From: Burkholderia sp. BCC0322
Lineage (GTDB): Bacteria > Pseudomonadota > Gammaproteobacteria > Burkholderiales > Burkholderiaceae
Assembly: GCF_902833045.1 (NCBI RefSeq)
Contig: NZ_CADFDU010000001.1
Coordinates: 1,009,927 to 1,073,926 of the forward strand
Length of the DNA: 64,000 nucleotides
Direction: 5' to 3'
A program made the translations under genes and the position numbers. The notes below the pieces were generated by a model that saw nothing but the letters and a program-made list of their open reading frames with translations, ran no database searches and was not told the DNA's origin. Positions 19,576 to 29,353 of the stretch are shown here, in pieces; the stretch's first letter is position 1, and each line of letters begins with the position of its first letter.

Positions 19576-20277
19576 ATGATGCAAGGCAATCGCCAGGCAG
19601 CGGCCGCCGCCGCGCCGGCACCCGGTTCTTCGTTCGGCGCGGCGACGCGCGGCCTCGTGCGGCCCGTGATCGCGTCGTCGGTGCTGTTCATGCTCGTCAC
19701 GGGGATCGCGTATCCGCTGCTCACCACGGGCGTCGCGAACGTGCTGTTCCCGTCGCAGGCGCGCGGCAGTCTCGTGCAGCGCAGCGGCACGACGATCGGC
19801 TCGGCGGTGATCGGGCAGCCATTCACGCATGCGGGCTACTTCCACGGGCGGCCGAGCGCGACGGTCGGCGCCGATCCGGCCGATCCGTCGAAGACGGTCG
19901 ACCAGCCGTACAACGCGGCCGGCAGCGGCGCCAGCAACCAGGGCGCCACCAGCAAGAAGCTGCTCGCGGACATCGCGCAGCGTGTGCGCGCCTACCGGCA
20001 AGAGAACGCGCTCGCCGCCGGCACGCCGGTGCCGGTGGATGCCGTGACCGCGTCGGCGTCGGGGCTCGATCCCGAGATCTCGGTCGCGAACGCGCGGCTG
20101 CAGGCGGCGCGGGTCGCGCGGGCACGCGGTGTCGATGCCGCCCGGGTGGCGGCGCTGGTCGAGCGCATCGCGTTGCCGCGCCAACTCGGCGTGCTCGGCG
20201 AACCGCGCGTGCGCGTGCTCGACCTGAACCTCGCGCTGGACCGAGCATTCGGCCAGGCGGCCGGCGCGAAGCAATAG
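19576..20277 (+). CDS. kdpC: KdpC subunit of potassium ATPase
   Basis: 233 residues. After a disordered Ala-rich N-terminus (1-25), one membrane helix (about 30-55) leads to a periplasmic domain. Recognisable KdpC motifs are [21 protein letters not shown], a Ser-Gly-Ala-Ser-Asn segment and [13 protein letters not shown]. It is longer than E. coli KdpC (190) because of the N-terminus and C-terminus. The start has two consecutive ATGs; the first is used. It lies between kdpA and kdpB, reversing the usual B-C order. Confidence 0.95.
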   Translation: MMQGNRQAAAAAAPAPGSSFGAATRGLVRPVIASSVLFMLVTGIAYPLLTTGVANVLFPSQARGSLVQRSGTTIGSAVIGQPFTHAGYFHGRPSATVGADPADPSKTVDQPYNAAGSGASNQGATSKKLLADIAQRVRAYRQENALAAGTPVPVDAVTASASGLDPEISVANARLQAARVARARGVDAARVAALVERIALPRQLGVLGEPRVRVLDLNLALDRAFGQAAGAKQ

Positions 20278-20297
20278 CAGGAACCACGGAGTCACTC

Positions 20298-22382
20298 ATG
20301 TCCCATATCGAAACCCCGATCAATCCGGCGGCGATGCCGGTCGGCGTCGTGCCGCCGATGCGCTGGACGGCCGTGCTGCGCGAGGCATTCCGCAAGCTCG
20401 CGCCGCGCGTCCAGTTGAAGAACCCGGTGATGTTCGTCGTGTATCTCGGCAGCATCGTCACGACCGTGCTGTGGCTGCAGGCGCTGACCGGCACGGGCGA
20501 CGCGCCGGCCGGCTTCATCTTCGCGGTCGCCAGCTGGCTGTGGTTCACCGTGCTGTTCGCGAACGCGGCGGAGGCGCTGGCCGAAGGGCGCGGCAAGGCG
20601 CAGGCCGACGCCCTGCGCGCGGCGCGCAAGCGTGTGTACGCGAAGGTGCTCGACGAGCCGAAGCAATACGGCAGCACCTGCCATCGCGTGCCGAGCGACG
20701 AGCTCGCCGCCGGCAGCATCGTGCTCGTCGAGGCCGGCGACACGATTCCCGCCGATGGCGAAGTGATCGACGGCGTCGCGTCGGTCGACGAGTCGGCGAT
20801 CACCGGCGAATCCGCGCCGGTGATCCGCGAATCGGGCGGCGATTTCTCGTCGGTGACGGGCGGCACGCGCGTGCTGTCCGACTGGATCGTCGTCAGGATC
20901 ACCGCGCAACCGGGCGAAGCGTTCCTCGACCGGATGATCGCGATGGTCGAAGGCGCGAAGCGCGGCAAGACGCCGAATGAAGTCGCACTGACGATCCTGC
21001 TCGTCGCGCTGACGATCATCTTCCTGCTCGTGTGCGTGACGTTGCTGCCGTTCTCGCAGTTCAGCGTGCTGCTGAACGCGTCGGGCACGGCGGTGAGCCT
21101 GACCGTGCTGATCGCGCTGCTGGTCTGCCTGATCCCGACCACGATCGGTGCGCTGCTGTCGGCGATCGGCATCGCGGGGATGAGCCGCATGATGCGCGCG
21201 AACGTGCTCGCGACGTCGGGCCGCGCGATCGAGGCGGCCGGCGACGTCGACGTGCTGCTGCTCGACAAGACCGGCACGATCACGCTCGGCAACCGCGAGG
21301 CCGTGCAGTTCCGTCCGGCGCCGGGCGTGGACGAGCGTGCGCTGGCCGAGGCCGCGCAACTGTCGTCGCTCGCCGACGAAACGCCCGAGGGGCGCTCGAT
21401 CGTCGCGCTCGCGAAGCAGCGCTTCTCGCTGAACCTGGCCGCGACCGCCGGCAGCATCACCGTGCCGTTCAGCGCGCGCACGCGGATGAGCGGCCTCGAC
21501 ATCGGCGAGCGTCAGGTGCGCAAGGGCGCGGCGTCGGCGATTCGCGCACACGTCGATGCGCTGGGCGGTGCGTTTCCGCACGCGGTCGAGACGGCCGTCA
21601 ACGATATCGCGCGGCGCGGCGGCACGCCGCTCGTCGTTGCCGACGGCTCGCGCGTGCTCGGCGCGATCGAGCTGAAGGACATCGTCAAGCACGGGATCGC
21701 CGCGCGCTTCGCCGAGTTGCGCAAGGTTGGCGTGAAGACCGTGATGATCACCGGCGACAACCGGCTCACCGCGGCCGCGATCGCGGCGGAAGCCGGCGTC
21801 GACGACTACCTGGCGGAAGCGACGCCCGAGGACAAGCTGCGGCTGATCCGCGAGCACCAGGCGAAGGGCCATCTCGTCGCGATGACGGGCGACGGCACCA
21901 ACGACGCGCCCGCGCTCGCGCAGGCCGACGTGGCCGTCGCGATGCACAGCGGCACGCAGGCGGCGAAAGAGGCGGCCAACATGGTCGACCTCGACAGTAA
22001 CCCGACCAAGCTGATGCAGGTGGTCGAGGTCGGCAAGCAGATGATCATGACGCGCGGCGCGCTCACCACGTTCAGCGTCGCCAACGATCTCGCGAAGTAT
22101 TTCGCGATCATCCCGGCTGCGTTCGTGGCGACGTATCCGGCGCTCGGCGCGCTGAACGTGATGGGGCTGCACAGCCCGACGTCGGCGATCCTGTCGGCGG
22201 TGATCTTCAATGCGCTGATCATCGTCGCACTGATCCCGCTCGCGCTGAAGGGCGTGAAGTATCGCGCGGAGCCGGCCGAGACGCTGCTGGGGCGCAACCT
22301 GCTGATCTACGGTGTGGGCGGCATCGTCGCACCCTTCATCGGCATCAAGCTGATCGACATGCTGTTGACGCCGTTTATCTGA
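20298..22382 (+). CDS. kdpB: KdpB, P-type ATPase subunit
   Basis: 694 residues. P-type ATPase signatures are the actuator motif TGES (169-172), phosphorylation motif DKTGT with Asp323, nucleotide-domain and hinge motif [10 protein letters not shown] near the C-terminal third, and helices before and after. It powers K+ uptake by the Kdp complex in the inner membrane. It is 20 bp after kdpC and 80 bp before kdpD. Confidence 0.98.
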   Translation: MSHIETPINPAAMPVGVVPPMRWTAVLREAFRKLAPRVQLKNPVMFVVYLGSIVTTVLWLQALTGTGDAPAGFIFAVASWLWFTVLFANAAEALAEGRGKAQADALRAARKRVYAKVLDEPKQYGSTCHRVPSDELAAGSIVLVEAGDTIPADGEVIDGVASVDESAITGESAPVIRESGGDFSSVTGGTRVLSDWIVVRITAQPGEAFLDRMIAMVEGAKRGKTPNEVALTILLVALTIIFLLVCVTLLPFSQFSVLLNASGTAVSLTVLIALLVCLIPTTIGALLSAIGIAGMSRMMRANVLATSGRAIEAAGDVDVLLLDKTGTITLGNREAVQFRPAPGVDERALAEAAQLSSLADETPEGRSIVALAKQRFSLNLAATAGSITVPFSARTRMSGLDIGERQVRKGAASAIRAHVDALGGAFPHAVETAVNDIARRGGTPLVVADGSRVLGAIELKDIVKHGIAARFAELRKVGVKTVMITGDNRLTAAAIAAEAGVDDYLAEATPEDKLRLIREHQAKGHLVAMTGDGTNDAPALAQADVAVAMHSGTQAAKEAANMVDLDSNPTKLMQVVEVGKQMIMTRGALTTFSVANDLAKYFAIIPAAFVATYPALGALNVMGLHSPTSAILSAVIFNALIIVALIPLALKGVKYRAEPAETLLGRNLLIYGVGGIVAPFIGIKLIDMLLTPFI

Positions 22383-22462
22383 CCGAATGCGCCGTCGCGG
22401 CCCCGTTCACGCCTTCACGGCGTGCGCGGGGCCGTTCGGCGTTTCAATTGCCGGAAGCGATC

Positions 22463-24169
22463 ATGGATGTGAATGTGAACGTGAGCGAAGCGAATCGACG
22501 GGCAACGGGGCCGCGGGACACCGCCGCCCGCCGCGGCGGGGACGGCGCGCGCCGCGATCGCTGGCGAGGCGTGCTGCGCGCGTGCGCGGCGCTCGCCGAC
22601 CGCATCGCGGGGGCGGGGCCGGATACGCGGCCGACGCTGGCCGTGCGCGAAGCGCGGCCGCGCACGCACGCGTGGGTATCGCAGTACGCAATGCCGCTGC
22701 TGCTCGCCACGCTCGTGTGCGCGTTGGCCACGCTGGCGGCGAGCGCGCTGCTGCGCGTGTTCGACCTGTCGAACGTCGTGATGCTGTTCCTGATGACCGT
22801 CGTGCTGATCGCGCTGCGGCTCGGCCGGCTGGCCGGCGCGTGGGCCGCGTTCGTCTGCGTCGGCTGCTTCGACTTCTTCTTCGTCGAGCCGAGGCTGTCG
22901 TTCGCGGTGTCCGATACGCAGTACGTGTTCACGTTCGCGCTGATGCTGGCCGTCGCGCTCGCGATTGGCCAGCTCGCGGCACGCCTGCGCGCGGAGGCGC
23001 GGGCCGCGCGCGCGAACGAGAAACGCTCGGCCGCGCTCGCACGGGTCGCGCACGACCTGTCGGCTGCGATCGAGACCGAGCAGATCGCCTCGATTTGCAC
23101 CGGCACGATCGCGCCGCTGCTCGGCGTGCGTGTCGCGCTCGTGCTGCCGGATGCGGATGACCGTTTGCTGCCGGCGCAGCACGCAGGGTTCGTCGAAGCA
23201 CCGATCGCCCGCTGGGTCTACGAGCATGCACGCGGCGCCGGGTGCGGGCTGCCGCCGTTCGAGCGCGCGGCCGCGCAATACCTGCCGCTGAAGGCGCCGA
23301 TGCGCGTGCGCGGCGTGCTCGTGCTGTTCGGCGACGCGCAGCCGGTGCCCACGGACCCCGACGATCGCCGCCTGATCGATGCGCTGTGCTCGTCGATCGC
23401 GATGGCGCTCGAACGCGTGCACTACGTTGGCGTCGCGCAGCACACGCTCGTGCGGATCGAAGGCGAGCGGCTGCGCAATGCGCTGCTCGCCGCGGTGTCG
23501 CATGACCTGAAGACGCCGCTGACCGCGATCCGCGGGCTCGCCGAGACGCTGGAGCGACCCGAGCGGCTGGCCGACGGCCAGCCGGCCGCGCTCGCGCACG
23601 GCATTCGCAACCAGGCCGAGGCGCTGCACGGACTCGTCGTGAACCTGCTCGATCTCGCGCGCATGCAGAGCGAGGGCGTGCGGCTCAATCGCGAGTGGCA
23701 CATGCTCGACGAGATCGTCGGCAGCGCGCTCGCGCATTCGGCCGGCGTGCTGGCCGGCCGCGACGTGAGCGCCGATTTGCCCGCCGACCTGCCGCTGATC
23801 GACGTCGACGCGCTGCTGATCGAGCGCGTGTTGATGAACCTGCTCGACAACGCGGCGAAATACGCGGGCACGGACGCGGCCGTGGCGGTGCGGGCACGCG
23901 TGTTCGGCGAAACGCTTTACGTATTCGTCGAGGACGACGGGCCCGGCTTCATTGCGCGCAATACCGAGCCGCTGTTCGAGCCGTTCGAGCGCGAACGCAA
24001 GGAATCGTCGATCAGCGGCGTGGGGCTCGGGCTCGCGCTGTGCCGCAGCATCGTCAACGCGCACGGCGGCTCGATCCGCGCGGTGCCGCTCGATCCGCAC
24101 GGCGCGCGGTTCGAGATTCGCCTGCCACTGGGCGCGCCGCCCGACATCGAACACGAGAGCCGGACATGA
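22463..24169 (+). CDS. kdpD: KdpD sensor kinase lacking the N-terminal KdpD/Usp region
   Basis: 568 residues from the ATG with GGAAG upstream; a TTG at 22448 is an alternative. The domain order is a basic, low-complexity N-terminus (1-70), a DUF4118 four-helix membrane region (about 75-175), a GAF-like domain (about 200-320), HisKA with SHDLKTPL (phosphoacceptor His347) and an ATPase domain with DNAAKYA, EDDGPGF and GVGLGLAL. Full KdpD proteins have about 370 further N-terminal residues with a Walker motif and universal-stress domain; these are absent here and I see no trace upstream. It overlaps kdpE by 4 bp. Confidence 0.88.
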   Translation: MDVNVNVSEANRRATGPRDTAARRGGDGARRDRWRGVLRACAALADRIAGAGPDTRPTLAVREARPRTHAWVSQYAMPLLLATLVCALATLAASALLRVFDLSNVVMLFLMTVVLIALRLGRLAGAWAAFVCVGCFDFFFVEPRLSFAVSDTQYVFTFALMLAVALAIGQLAARLRAEARAARANEKRSAALARVAHDLSAAIETEQIASICTGTIAPLLGVRVALVLPDADDRLLPAQHAGFVEAPIARWVYEHARGAGCGLPPFERAAAQYLPLKAPMRVRGVLVLFGDAQPVPTDPDDRRLIDALCSSIAMALERVHYVGVAQHTLVRIEGERLRNALLAAVSHDLKTPLTAIRGLAETLERPERLADGQPAALAHGIRNQAEALHGLVVNLLDLARMQSEGVRLNREWHMLDEIVGSALAHSAGVLAGRDVSADLPADLPLIDVDALLIERVLMNLLDNAAKYAGTDAAVAVRARVFGETLYVFVEDDGPGFIARNTEPLFEPFERERKESSISGVGLGLALCRSIVNAHGGSIRAVPLDPHGARFEIRLPLGAPPDIEHESRT

Positions 24170-24918
24170 TCAGATCGCGCGTACTTATCGTCGAGGACGA
24201 ATCGGACATCCGCCGTTTCGTGCGGATGGCGCTGGAACAGGAGGGGCTCGACACCTGCGAGGCGTCGACGGCACGCGAGGCGCGGATGTATGCGGCGAGC
24301 AGCAAGCCCGATCTCGTGATCGTCGATCTCGGGCTGCCGGACGACGACGGCAAGACGTTCATCCGCGAGCTGCGCGAATGGTCGACGGTGCCGGTGATCG
24401 TGCTGTCGGCACGGCAGCAGGAGGTGGAGAAGGTCGCGGCGCTCGATGCGGGCGCCGACGATTACCTGCCCAAGCCGTTCGGCGTGCCCGAACTGCTCGC
24501 CCGGGCGCGTGCGCAGTTGCGGCGCGCGGCGTTCGTGTCGACCGACGGGCAATCGTCGTCGATCGTGCGGTTCGGCGACGTGACGGTCGATCTCGGCAAG
24601 CACGAAGTCGCGCGTGGCGGCGAGCCCGTCCATCTGACCCGCCTCGAATTCCGGCTGCTCGCCGCGCTGATTCGTGCGCGCGGCGGCGTGATCGCCGCGC
24701 GGCAATTGCTGGCGGAGGTCTGGGGCATCCACGACGCGGACCGCGCGCATTACGTGCGCGTGTACATGACGAACCTGCGGCAGAAGCTCGAGCCGGTGCC
24801 CGCGCGCCCGCGGCACCTGCTGACGGAGCTGCAGTTCGGCTACCGGCTGGTCGGCCTGGAGACGGTCGGCATGGCGGCCGGGCCGCGCGACGCGGCGTTG
24901 CCTGGTCTAGACAAGTGA
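24166..24918 (+). CDS. kdpE: KdpE response regulator
   Basis: 250 residues. The receiver domain has phosphoacceptor Asp54 (VIVDLGLPDDDG) and Lys in LPKPFG. An OmpR-type winged helix follows (about 135-232), ending FGYRLVG. It is translationally coupled to kdpD and should activate the kdp promoter when K+ is low. About 20 extra residues follow the usual C-terminus. Confidence 0.95.
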   Translation: MIRSRVLIVEDESDIRRFVRMALEQEGLDTCEASTAREARMYAASSKPDLVIVDLGLPDDDGKTFIRELREWSTVPVIVLSARQQEVEKVAALDAGADDYLPKPFGVPELLARARAQLRRAAFVSTDGQSSSIVRFGDVTVDLGKHEVARGGEPVHLTRLEFRLLAALIRARGGVIAARQLLAEVWGIHDADRAHYVRVYMTNLRQKLEPVPARPRHLLTELQFGYRLVGLETVGMAAGPRDAALPGLDK

Positions 24919-25078
24919 AAGCCGGCGCCCGGCCGCGCGCCGAGGCGCGGAGAAAGCGGTCGTTTAGCTTGTCGTAATGCTTAATTAATTGAAATATAAG
25001 GAAATTTGCGACCCGCGATCCCATTCCGCCGACAATTAGAGATAAACACGGATTGCTGGCGAGCCTGCGGAAAAGGCA

Positions 25079-25096
25079 AAGTTGTATGTACAACTT
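25079..25096. promoter_or_regulatory. HutC-like operator before the ABC importer
   Basis: Perfect palindrome AAGTTGTA-TG-TACAACTT, 8-bp arms, 2-bp centre. It contains TGTA-N2-TACA, the core reported for HutC binding in pseudomonads. It lies 97 bp before the start of the periplasmic binding protein gene, in an AT-rich promoter-like region. Confidence 0.55.
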
Positions 25097-25192
25097 GGAG
25101 TGTCGCCGGAAGGGACGATCTCCGGGTTGGAAGGGTTCACGGCGGCGCTGCCCGGCGGGACCCTTGCCCCGCTCGCCTCTGACAGGAACGCC

Positions 25193-25966
25193 ATGAAGAA
25201 ACTCGCGCTCAGTATTGCCCTCGCCTGCATCGCGGTCGGTGCCCACGCCAAGGATTGGTCGACGATCCGGTTCGGCGTCGACGCCAGCTATCCGCCGTTC
25301 GAATCGAAGGACGCAAGCGGCAAGGTCGTCGGCTTCGACGTCGATCTCGGCAACGAGATCTGCGCCCGGCTGAAGGCGAAATGCGTGTGGATCGAGAACG
25401 ACTTCGACGGGATGATTCCCGCGCTGAAGGCGAAGAAGTTCGACGGCGTGCTGTCGTCGATGTCGATGACGCCGGCGCGTGCCGAGCAGATCGCGTTCTC
25501 CGACAAGCTGTTCAACACGCCGACCCGCCTCGTCGCGAAGAAGGGCGCGAACCTGCAGCCGACGGCCGACTCGCTGAAGGGCAAGTCGGTGGGCGTCGAG
25601 CAGGGCACCATCCAGGAAACCTACGCGAAGGCGTACTGGGCGCCGAAGGGCGTGCAGGTCGTGCCTTACCAGAACCAGGACGGCGTCTACCAGGACCTGA
25701 TGTCGGGCCGCCTCGACGCGGCGCTGCAGGACGCGGTACAGGCCGACATCGGCTTCCTGAAGACGCCGCGCGGCGCGAACTTCGCATTCGCCGGCAACGA
25801 CATCGACGATCCGAAGACGCTCGGCAACGGCGCCGGCATCGGGCTGCGCAAGGACGACGCCGACCTGAAGGCGAAGATCGACCACGCGATCGCCGACATC
25901 ATCAAGGACGGCACGTACAAGAAGCTCGAGAAGAAGTACTTCGCGTTCGACGTCTACGGCGGCTGA
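25193..25966 (+). CDS. hisJ: Periplasmic basic amino acid binding protein (HisJ/ArgT-like)
   Basis: 257 residues. The signal peptide MKKLALSIALACIAVGAHA (1-19) is followed by the SBP_bac_3 fold: IRFGVDASYPPFESKD, GFDVDLGNEIC, CVWIENDFDGMIPALKAKKFD and MSMTPARAEQI. This matches LAO/histidine-binding proteins. It delivers histidine, lysine, arginine or ornithine to the permeases downstream. The start at 25193 has an AGGA box and removes 37 non-signal residues. The HutC-like palindrome upstream favours histidine. Confidence 0.92.
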   Translation: MKKLALSIALACIAVGAHAKDWSTIRFGVDASYPPFESKDASGKVVGFDVDLGNEICARLKAKCVWIENDFDGMIPALKAKKFDGVLSSMSMTPARAEQIAFSDKLFNTPTRLVAKKGANLQPTADSLKGKSVGVEQGTIQETYAKAYWAPKGVQVVPYQNQDGVYQDLMSGRLDAALQDAVQADIGFLKTPRGANFAFAGNDIDDPKTLGNGAGIGLRKDDADLKAKIDHAIADIIKDGTYKKLEKKYFAFDVYGG

Positions 25967-26098
25967 CCTTCAATGCGGCGCGCACCGGCGGTGGCGCGCG
26001 CCGCGTCTGTCGCGGGTGCAACCCGCTTCGCGTGATGCGTCCGACTTGATGAGCAGGGTGCATCAGGTAGTGCGCAGATATCGTTTGATGCGCGGCTA

Positions 26099-26830
26099 AT
26101 GGCTATCGACAATCCAGCCACCTCGCTCTGGATCCCTCATATGATCTTCCAAGGATTTGGCCCGCTGCTGTGGGCCGGCACGGTGGAAACCGTGAAGCTC
26201 GCGGTGCTGTCGCTTGCCGCGTCGCTCGCGCTGGGCCTCGTCGGCGCGAGCGCGAAACTGTCGACGAACCGCGTGCTCAAGTCGATCGGCACCTTCTACA
26301 CGACGCTGATCCGCGCGGTGCCGGACCTCGTGCTGATGCTGTTGCTGTTCTACGGGATCCAGATCCTGCTGAACAACTTCACCGACATGCTCGGCTGGGA
26401 CCAGATCGACATCGACCCGTTCGTGGCGGGCGTCATCACGCTCGGCTTCATCTACGGCGCGTACTTCACCGAGACGTTCCGCGGCGCGTTCCTCGCGGTG
26501 CCGCGCGGCCAGCTCGAAGCGGGCTTCGCGTACGGGATGAGCGGGTGGCGCGTGTTTCGCCGCATCCTGTTTCCGCAGATGATGCGCTTCGCGCTGCCCG
26601 GCATCGGCAACAACTGGCAGGTGCTCGTGAAGGCCACCGCGCTGGTATCGATCATCGGCCTCGCCGACGTCGTCAAGGCGTCGCAGGACGCGGGCAAGAG
26701 CACGCTCGATTTCTTCTTCTTCACGCTGGCTGCGGGCGCGATCTACCTCGCGATCACGACGGTGTCCAACGTCGTGCTGCATCACCTCGAGAAGCGTTAT
26801 TCCGTCGGCGTCCGGAGGCTCGCACTGTGA
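26099..26830 (+). CDS. hisQ: Amino acid ABC importer permease (HisQ-like)
   Basis: 243 residues, about five membrane helices. It carries the EAA loop typical of polar amino acid permeases (RGQLEAGFAYGMSGWRVF, about residues 138-155), where the ATPase docks. An internal ATG at 26141 is an alternative start. It overlaps hisM by 4 bp and pairs with it to form the inner-membrane channel. Confidence 0.92.
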   Translation: MAIDNPATSLWIPHMIFQGFGPLLWAGTVETVKLAVLSLAASLALGLVGASAKLSTNRVLKSIGTFYTTLIRAVPDLVLMLLLFYGIQILLNNFTDMLGWDQIDIDPFVAGVITLGFIYGAYFTETFRGAFLAVPRGQLEAGFAYGMSGWRVFRRILFPQMMRFALPGIGNNWQVLVKATALVSIIGLADVVKASQDAGKSTLDFFFFTLAAGAIYLAITTVSNVVLHHLEKRYSVGVRRLAL

Positions 26831-27540
26831 TCGCACTCGTCAGCCAGTACTGGCAAAGCTATCTCTACACCGACGGCTACCGCTTCAGCGGCCTCGCGGT
26901 CACGCTGTGGCTGCTGGTGGTGTCGATCGCGCTGGGCTTCGCGCTCGCCGTGCCGCTCGCGATCGCGCGCGCGTCGTCGAACCGCTGGATCTCGGGCCCG
27001 GTGTGGCTCTATACCTACGTGTTCCGCGGCACGCCGCTCTACGTGCAGCTGCTGATGTGCTACACGGGCATCTACAGCCTGCAGGTCGTGCACAACCACG
27101 TGCTGCTCGACACGTTCTTCCGCAACGCGATGAACTGCACGCTGCTCGCGTTCGTGCTGAACGAATGCGCGTATGCGACCGAGATCTTCGCGGGCGCGAT
27201 CAAGGCGACGTCGGCCGGCGAGATCGAGGCCGGCATGGCCTACGGGATGTCGCGCTTCAAGCTCTATACGCGGATCATCCTGCCTTCCGCGCTGCGCCGC
27301 TCGCTGCCGAGCTACAGCAACGAAGTGATCCTGATGCTGCACGCGACGACGCTCGCGTTCACCGCGACCGTGCCCGACATCCTGAAGGTCACGCGCGACG
27401 TCAATTCGGCGACGTACATGTCGTTCCAGGCCTATGGGATCGCGGCCGTGCTGTACGCCATCGTCGTGTTCACGCTCATCTGGGCGTTCCGCAAGCTCGA
27501 GACGCGCTGGCTCGCGTACCTCTCGCCGCGCGGCCATTAA
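26827..27540 (+). CDS. hisM: Amino acid ABC importer permease (HisM-like)
   Basis: 237 residues, GTG start overlapping the hisQ stop, so translationally coupled. Membrane helices plus an EAA loop (SAGEIEAGMAYGMSRF, about residues 130-145) mark the second channel half. The opening and the FRGTPLYVQLLMCYTG stretch are typical of HisM/ArtM. Confidence 0.92.
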   Translation: MIALVSQYWQSYLYTDGYRFSGLAVTLWLLVVSIALGFALAVPLAIARASSNRWISGPVWLYTYVFRGTPLYVQLLMCYTGIYSLQVVHNHVLLDTFFRNAMNCTLLAFVLNECAYATEIFAGAIKATSAGEIEAGMAYGMSRFKLYTRIILPSALRRSLPSYSNEVILMLHATTLAFTATVPDILKVTRDVNSATYMSFQAYGIAAVLYAIVVFTLIWAFRKLETRWLAYLSPRGH

Positions 27541-27573
27541 CGCTTTCGCAAGATTCGCAAGGAAGGACCCAGC

Positions 27574-28341
27574 ATGTACAAGCTCACCGTTGACAACCTG
27601 CACAAGAAGTTCGGCGACAACGAGGTGTTGAAGGGCGTGTCGATGAAGGCGAAGGCCGGCGACGTGATCAGCATCATCGGCTCGAGCGGCTCCGGCAAGA
27701 GCACGTTCCTGCGCTGCATCAACTTCCTCGAGCAGCCGTGCTCCGGGCAGATCACGATCGGCAGCGAGCCGATCCAGACCACGCGCGACCGCAACGGCTC
27801 GCTGCGCGTGGCCGACCCGAAGCAGCTGCAGCGGATGCGCACCAAGCTGTCGATGGTGTTCCAGCACTTCAACCTGTGGGCCCACATGACGGTGCTCGAG
27901 AACATCATCGAAGCGCCGATGGCGGTGCTCGGGGTCGGCAAGGACGAAGCGATCGCGCGGGCGCGCAAGTACCTGGAGAAGGTCGGCCTCGCGCCGCGCG
28001 TCGAGGGCATGTATCCGTCGCACCTGTCGGGCGGCCAGCAGCAGCGGGTGGCGATTGCCCGCGCGCTCGCGATGGAGCCGGAAGTGATGCTGTTCGACGA
28101 GCCGACGTCGGCGCTCGATCCGGAGCTGGTGGGCGAAGTGCTGAAGGTGATGCAGAAGCTCGCCGAGGAAGGCCGCACGATGGTCGTCGTCACGCACGAG
28201 ATGGGCTTCGCGCGCAACGTGTCGAATCACGTGATCTTCCTGCATCAGGGGAAGATCGAGGAGGAAGGCAATCCGCAGGAGATTCTCGTGAACCCGAAGA
28301 GCGAACGGCTCGGGCAGTTCCTGTCGGGGCGGTTGAAGTAA
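27574..28341 (+). CDS. hisP: Amino acid ABC importer ATPase (HisP-like)
   Basis: 255 residues, cytosolic. It has Walker [10 protein letters not shown] (about 36-44), the HisP-type insert with [11 protein letters not shown], signature LSGGQQQR, Walker [13 protein letters not shown] and a switch His ([10 protein letters not shown]). It energises uptake with HisQM. It is the last gene of the importer operon, 33 bp after hisM. Confidence 0.95.
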   Translation: MYKLTVDNLHKKFGDNEVLKGVSMKAKAGDVISIIGSSGSGKSTFLRCINFLEQPCSGQITIGSEPIQTTRDRNGSLRVADPKQLQRMRTKLSMVFQHFNLWAHMTVLENIIEAPMAVLGVGKDEAIARARKYLEKVGLAPRVEGMYPSHLSGGQQQRVAIARALAMEPEVMLFDEPTSALDPELVGEVLKVMQKLAEEGRTMVVVTHEMGFARNVSNHVIFLHQGKIEEEGNPQEILVNPKSERLGQFLSGRLK

Positions 28342-28403
28342 CGTCGTACGCTGGAACGCAAAATGCTTGTCATGCGTGATCCTTTCGATGAAGGAGCACC
28401 GCG

Positions 28404-28838
28404 ATGAGCACACCGACCCCCACCGCCTTTTCCCATGTGAAGCCGCAGGACACCGCCTTTGTCGGCGAGGGCCTGCGCGACTTCTTCCTGTATCGCGATC
28501 TCGGCATCGCGGCCGCGACGAACGGCAAGGTTCTCGCGCAACTCGTCAGGGCGAATCATGCACCGGAGGCGGGCACCGGCTGGCACCGTCACGAGGCCGA
28601 GTTCCATATCGTGATCATGCTGAAGGGCTGGGCGCGCTTCATGTACGGCGAACGGGAGACGCTGGTGGCGGCCGGCGATTGCGTGCACCAGGCGCCGGGG
28701 ATCGTCCACTACCTGTTCGACTACTCGCCGGACATGGAATACCTGGAGATCGTCGGGCCCGCCGATTTCAAGTCGATCGATGTGGAGGGGCCGTGCGCGG
28801 TGCCGCCGCCGACGCCGTGGGGAGAGGCGGGGGCGTAG
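28404..28838 (+). CDS. Cupin-domain protein
   Basis: 144 residues, single cupin barrel. The first metal motif GTGWHRHEAEFHIVIMLKGW contains the two His and one Glu ligands. The second motif centres on CVHQAPGIVHYL. It lies 62 bp after hisP on the same strand, with a good terminator 45 bp after it. The substrate is unknown. Confidence 0.85.
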   Translation: MSTPTPTAFSHVKPQDTAFVGEGLRDFFLYRDLGIAAATNGKVLAQLVRANHAPEAGTGWHRHEAEFHIVIMLKGWARFMYGERETLVAAGDCVHQAPGIVHYLFDYSPDMEYLEIVGPADFKSIDVEGPCAVPPPTPWGEAGA

Positions 28839-28882
28839 CCGCGCGGCGTTTCGGCACGCATCATCCGCACGCGTGTTGGTGA

Positions 28883-28908
28883 CAAACCGCCCTCGGGCGG
28901 TTTTTTTG
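28883..28908 (+). terminator. Rho-independent terminator after cupin gene
   Basis: Stem AACCGCC / GGCGGTT with loop CTCG, followed by seven T. Confidence 0.9.
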
Positions 28909-29151
28909 TTGCGCTTTCGACGGATGTTTCCGTGCGATCCGCATCCCGTTCTTCACATTCTTTCGAGTTCCGAACGGTTTCGACGCTGAAGATCCGGAAA
29001 GAAAAGAAAGACATTCGTCAGCTTCGAAGCGTCGACGGCGCTGCGATGTCAAAGATCGTCAATTGCGCATGGGTGCGGTGCACGGCTTGTCGACGACCGG
29101 CGTTAAGGAGGTACCAGCCGGAGCACCGGTTGACCTACCCGGGAGAGTTTC

Positions 29152-29292
29152 ATGAAGCGCATCGCAAAGATCCTGACGGCTAGCGCAGTGGCCTGTGCCG
29201 TTCTCGTTCCGGCACTTGCCGAAGCCCATTCGCACCGTGTGTGCCACTTCGATCACCACCACCACCATCGCGTCTGCCGCTGGGTGCGGTAA
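29152..29292 (+). CDS. 46-residue exported His-rich peptide
   Basis: Begins MKRIAKILTASAVACAVLVP, a clear signal peptide ending near Ala-Glu-Ala (about residue 25). The mature part is only about 21 residues, with two Cys and five consecutive His, ending VCRWVR. A GGGAGAG ribosome site sits 6 bp upstream. The His run and Cys pair suggest metal binding in the periplasm, but that is inference. A related exported protein follows 61 bp later. Confidence 0.75.
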   Translation: MKRIAKILTASAVACAVLVPALAEAHSHRVCHFDHHHHHRVCRWVR

Positions 29293-29353
29293 CAGCGACT
29301 TTCCCGGGAATAACCGGGACGCATTCTTCATTCAGGCAAATCAGGAGAGGACC

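Noticed and set aside
17460-19826. 788-residue minus-strand frame opposite kdpA and kdpC
   Set aside because: Arg/His/Glu-rich, no family pattern; a GC-bias shadow of kdpA and kdpC.
20292-22172. 626-residue minus-strand frame opposite kdpB
   Set aside because: Antisense shadow of an intact P-type ATPase gene; composition typical of such shadows.
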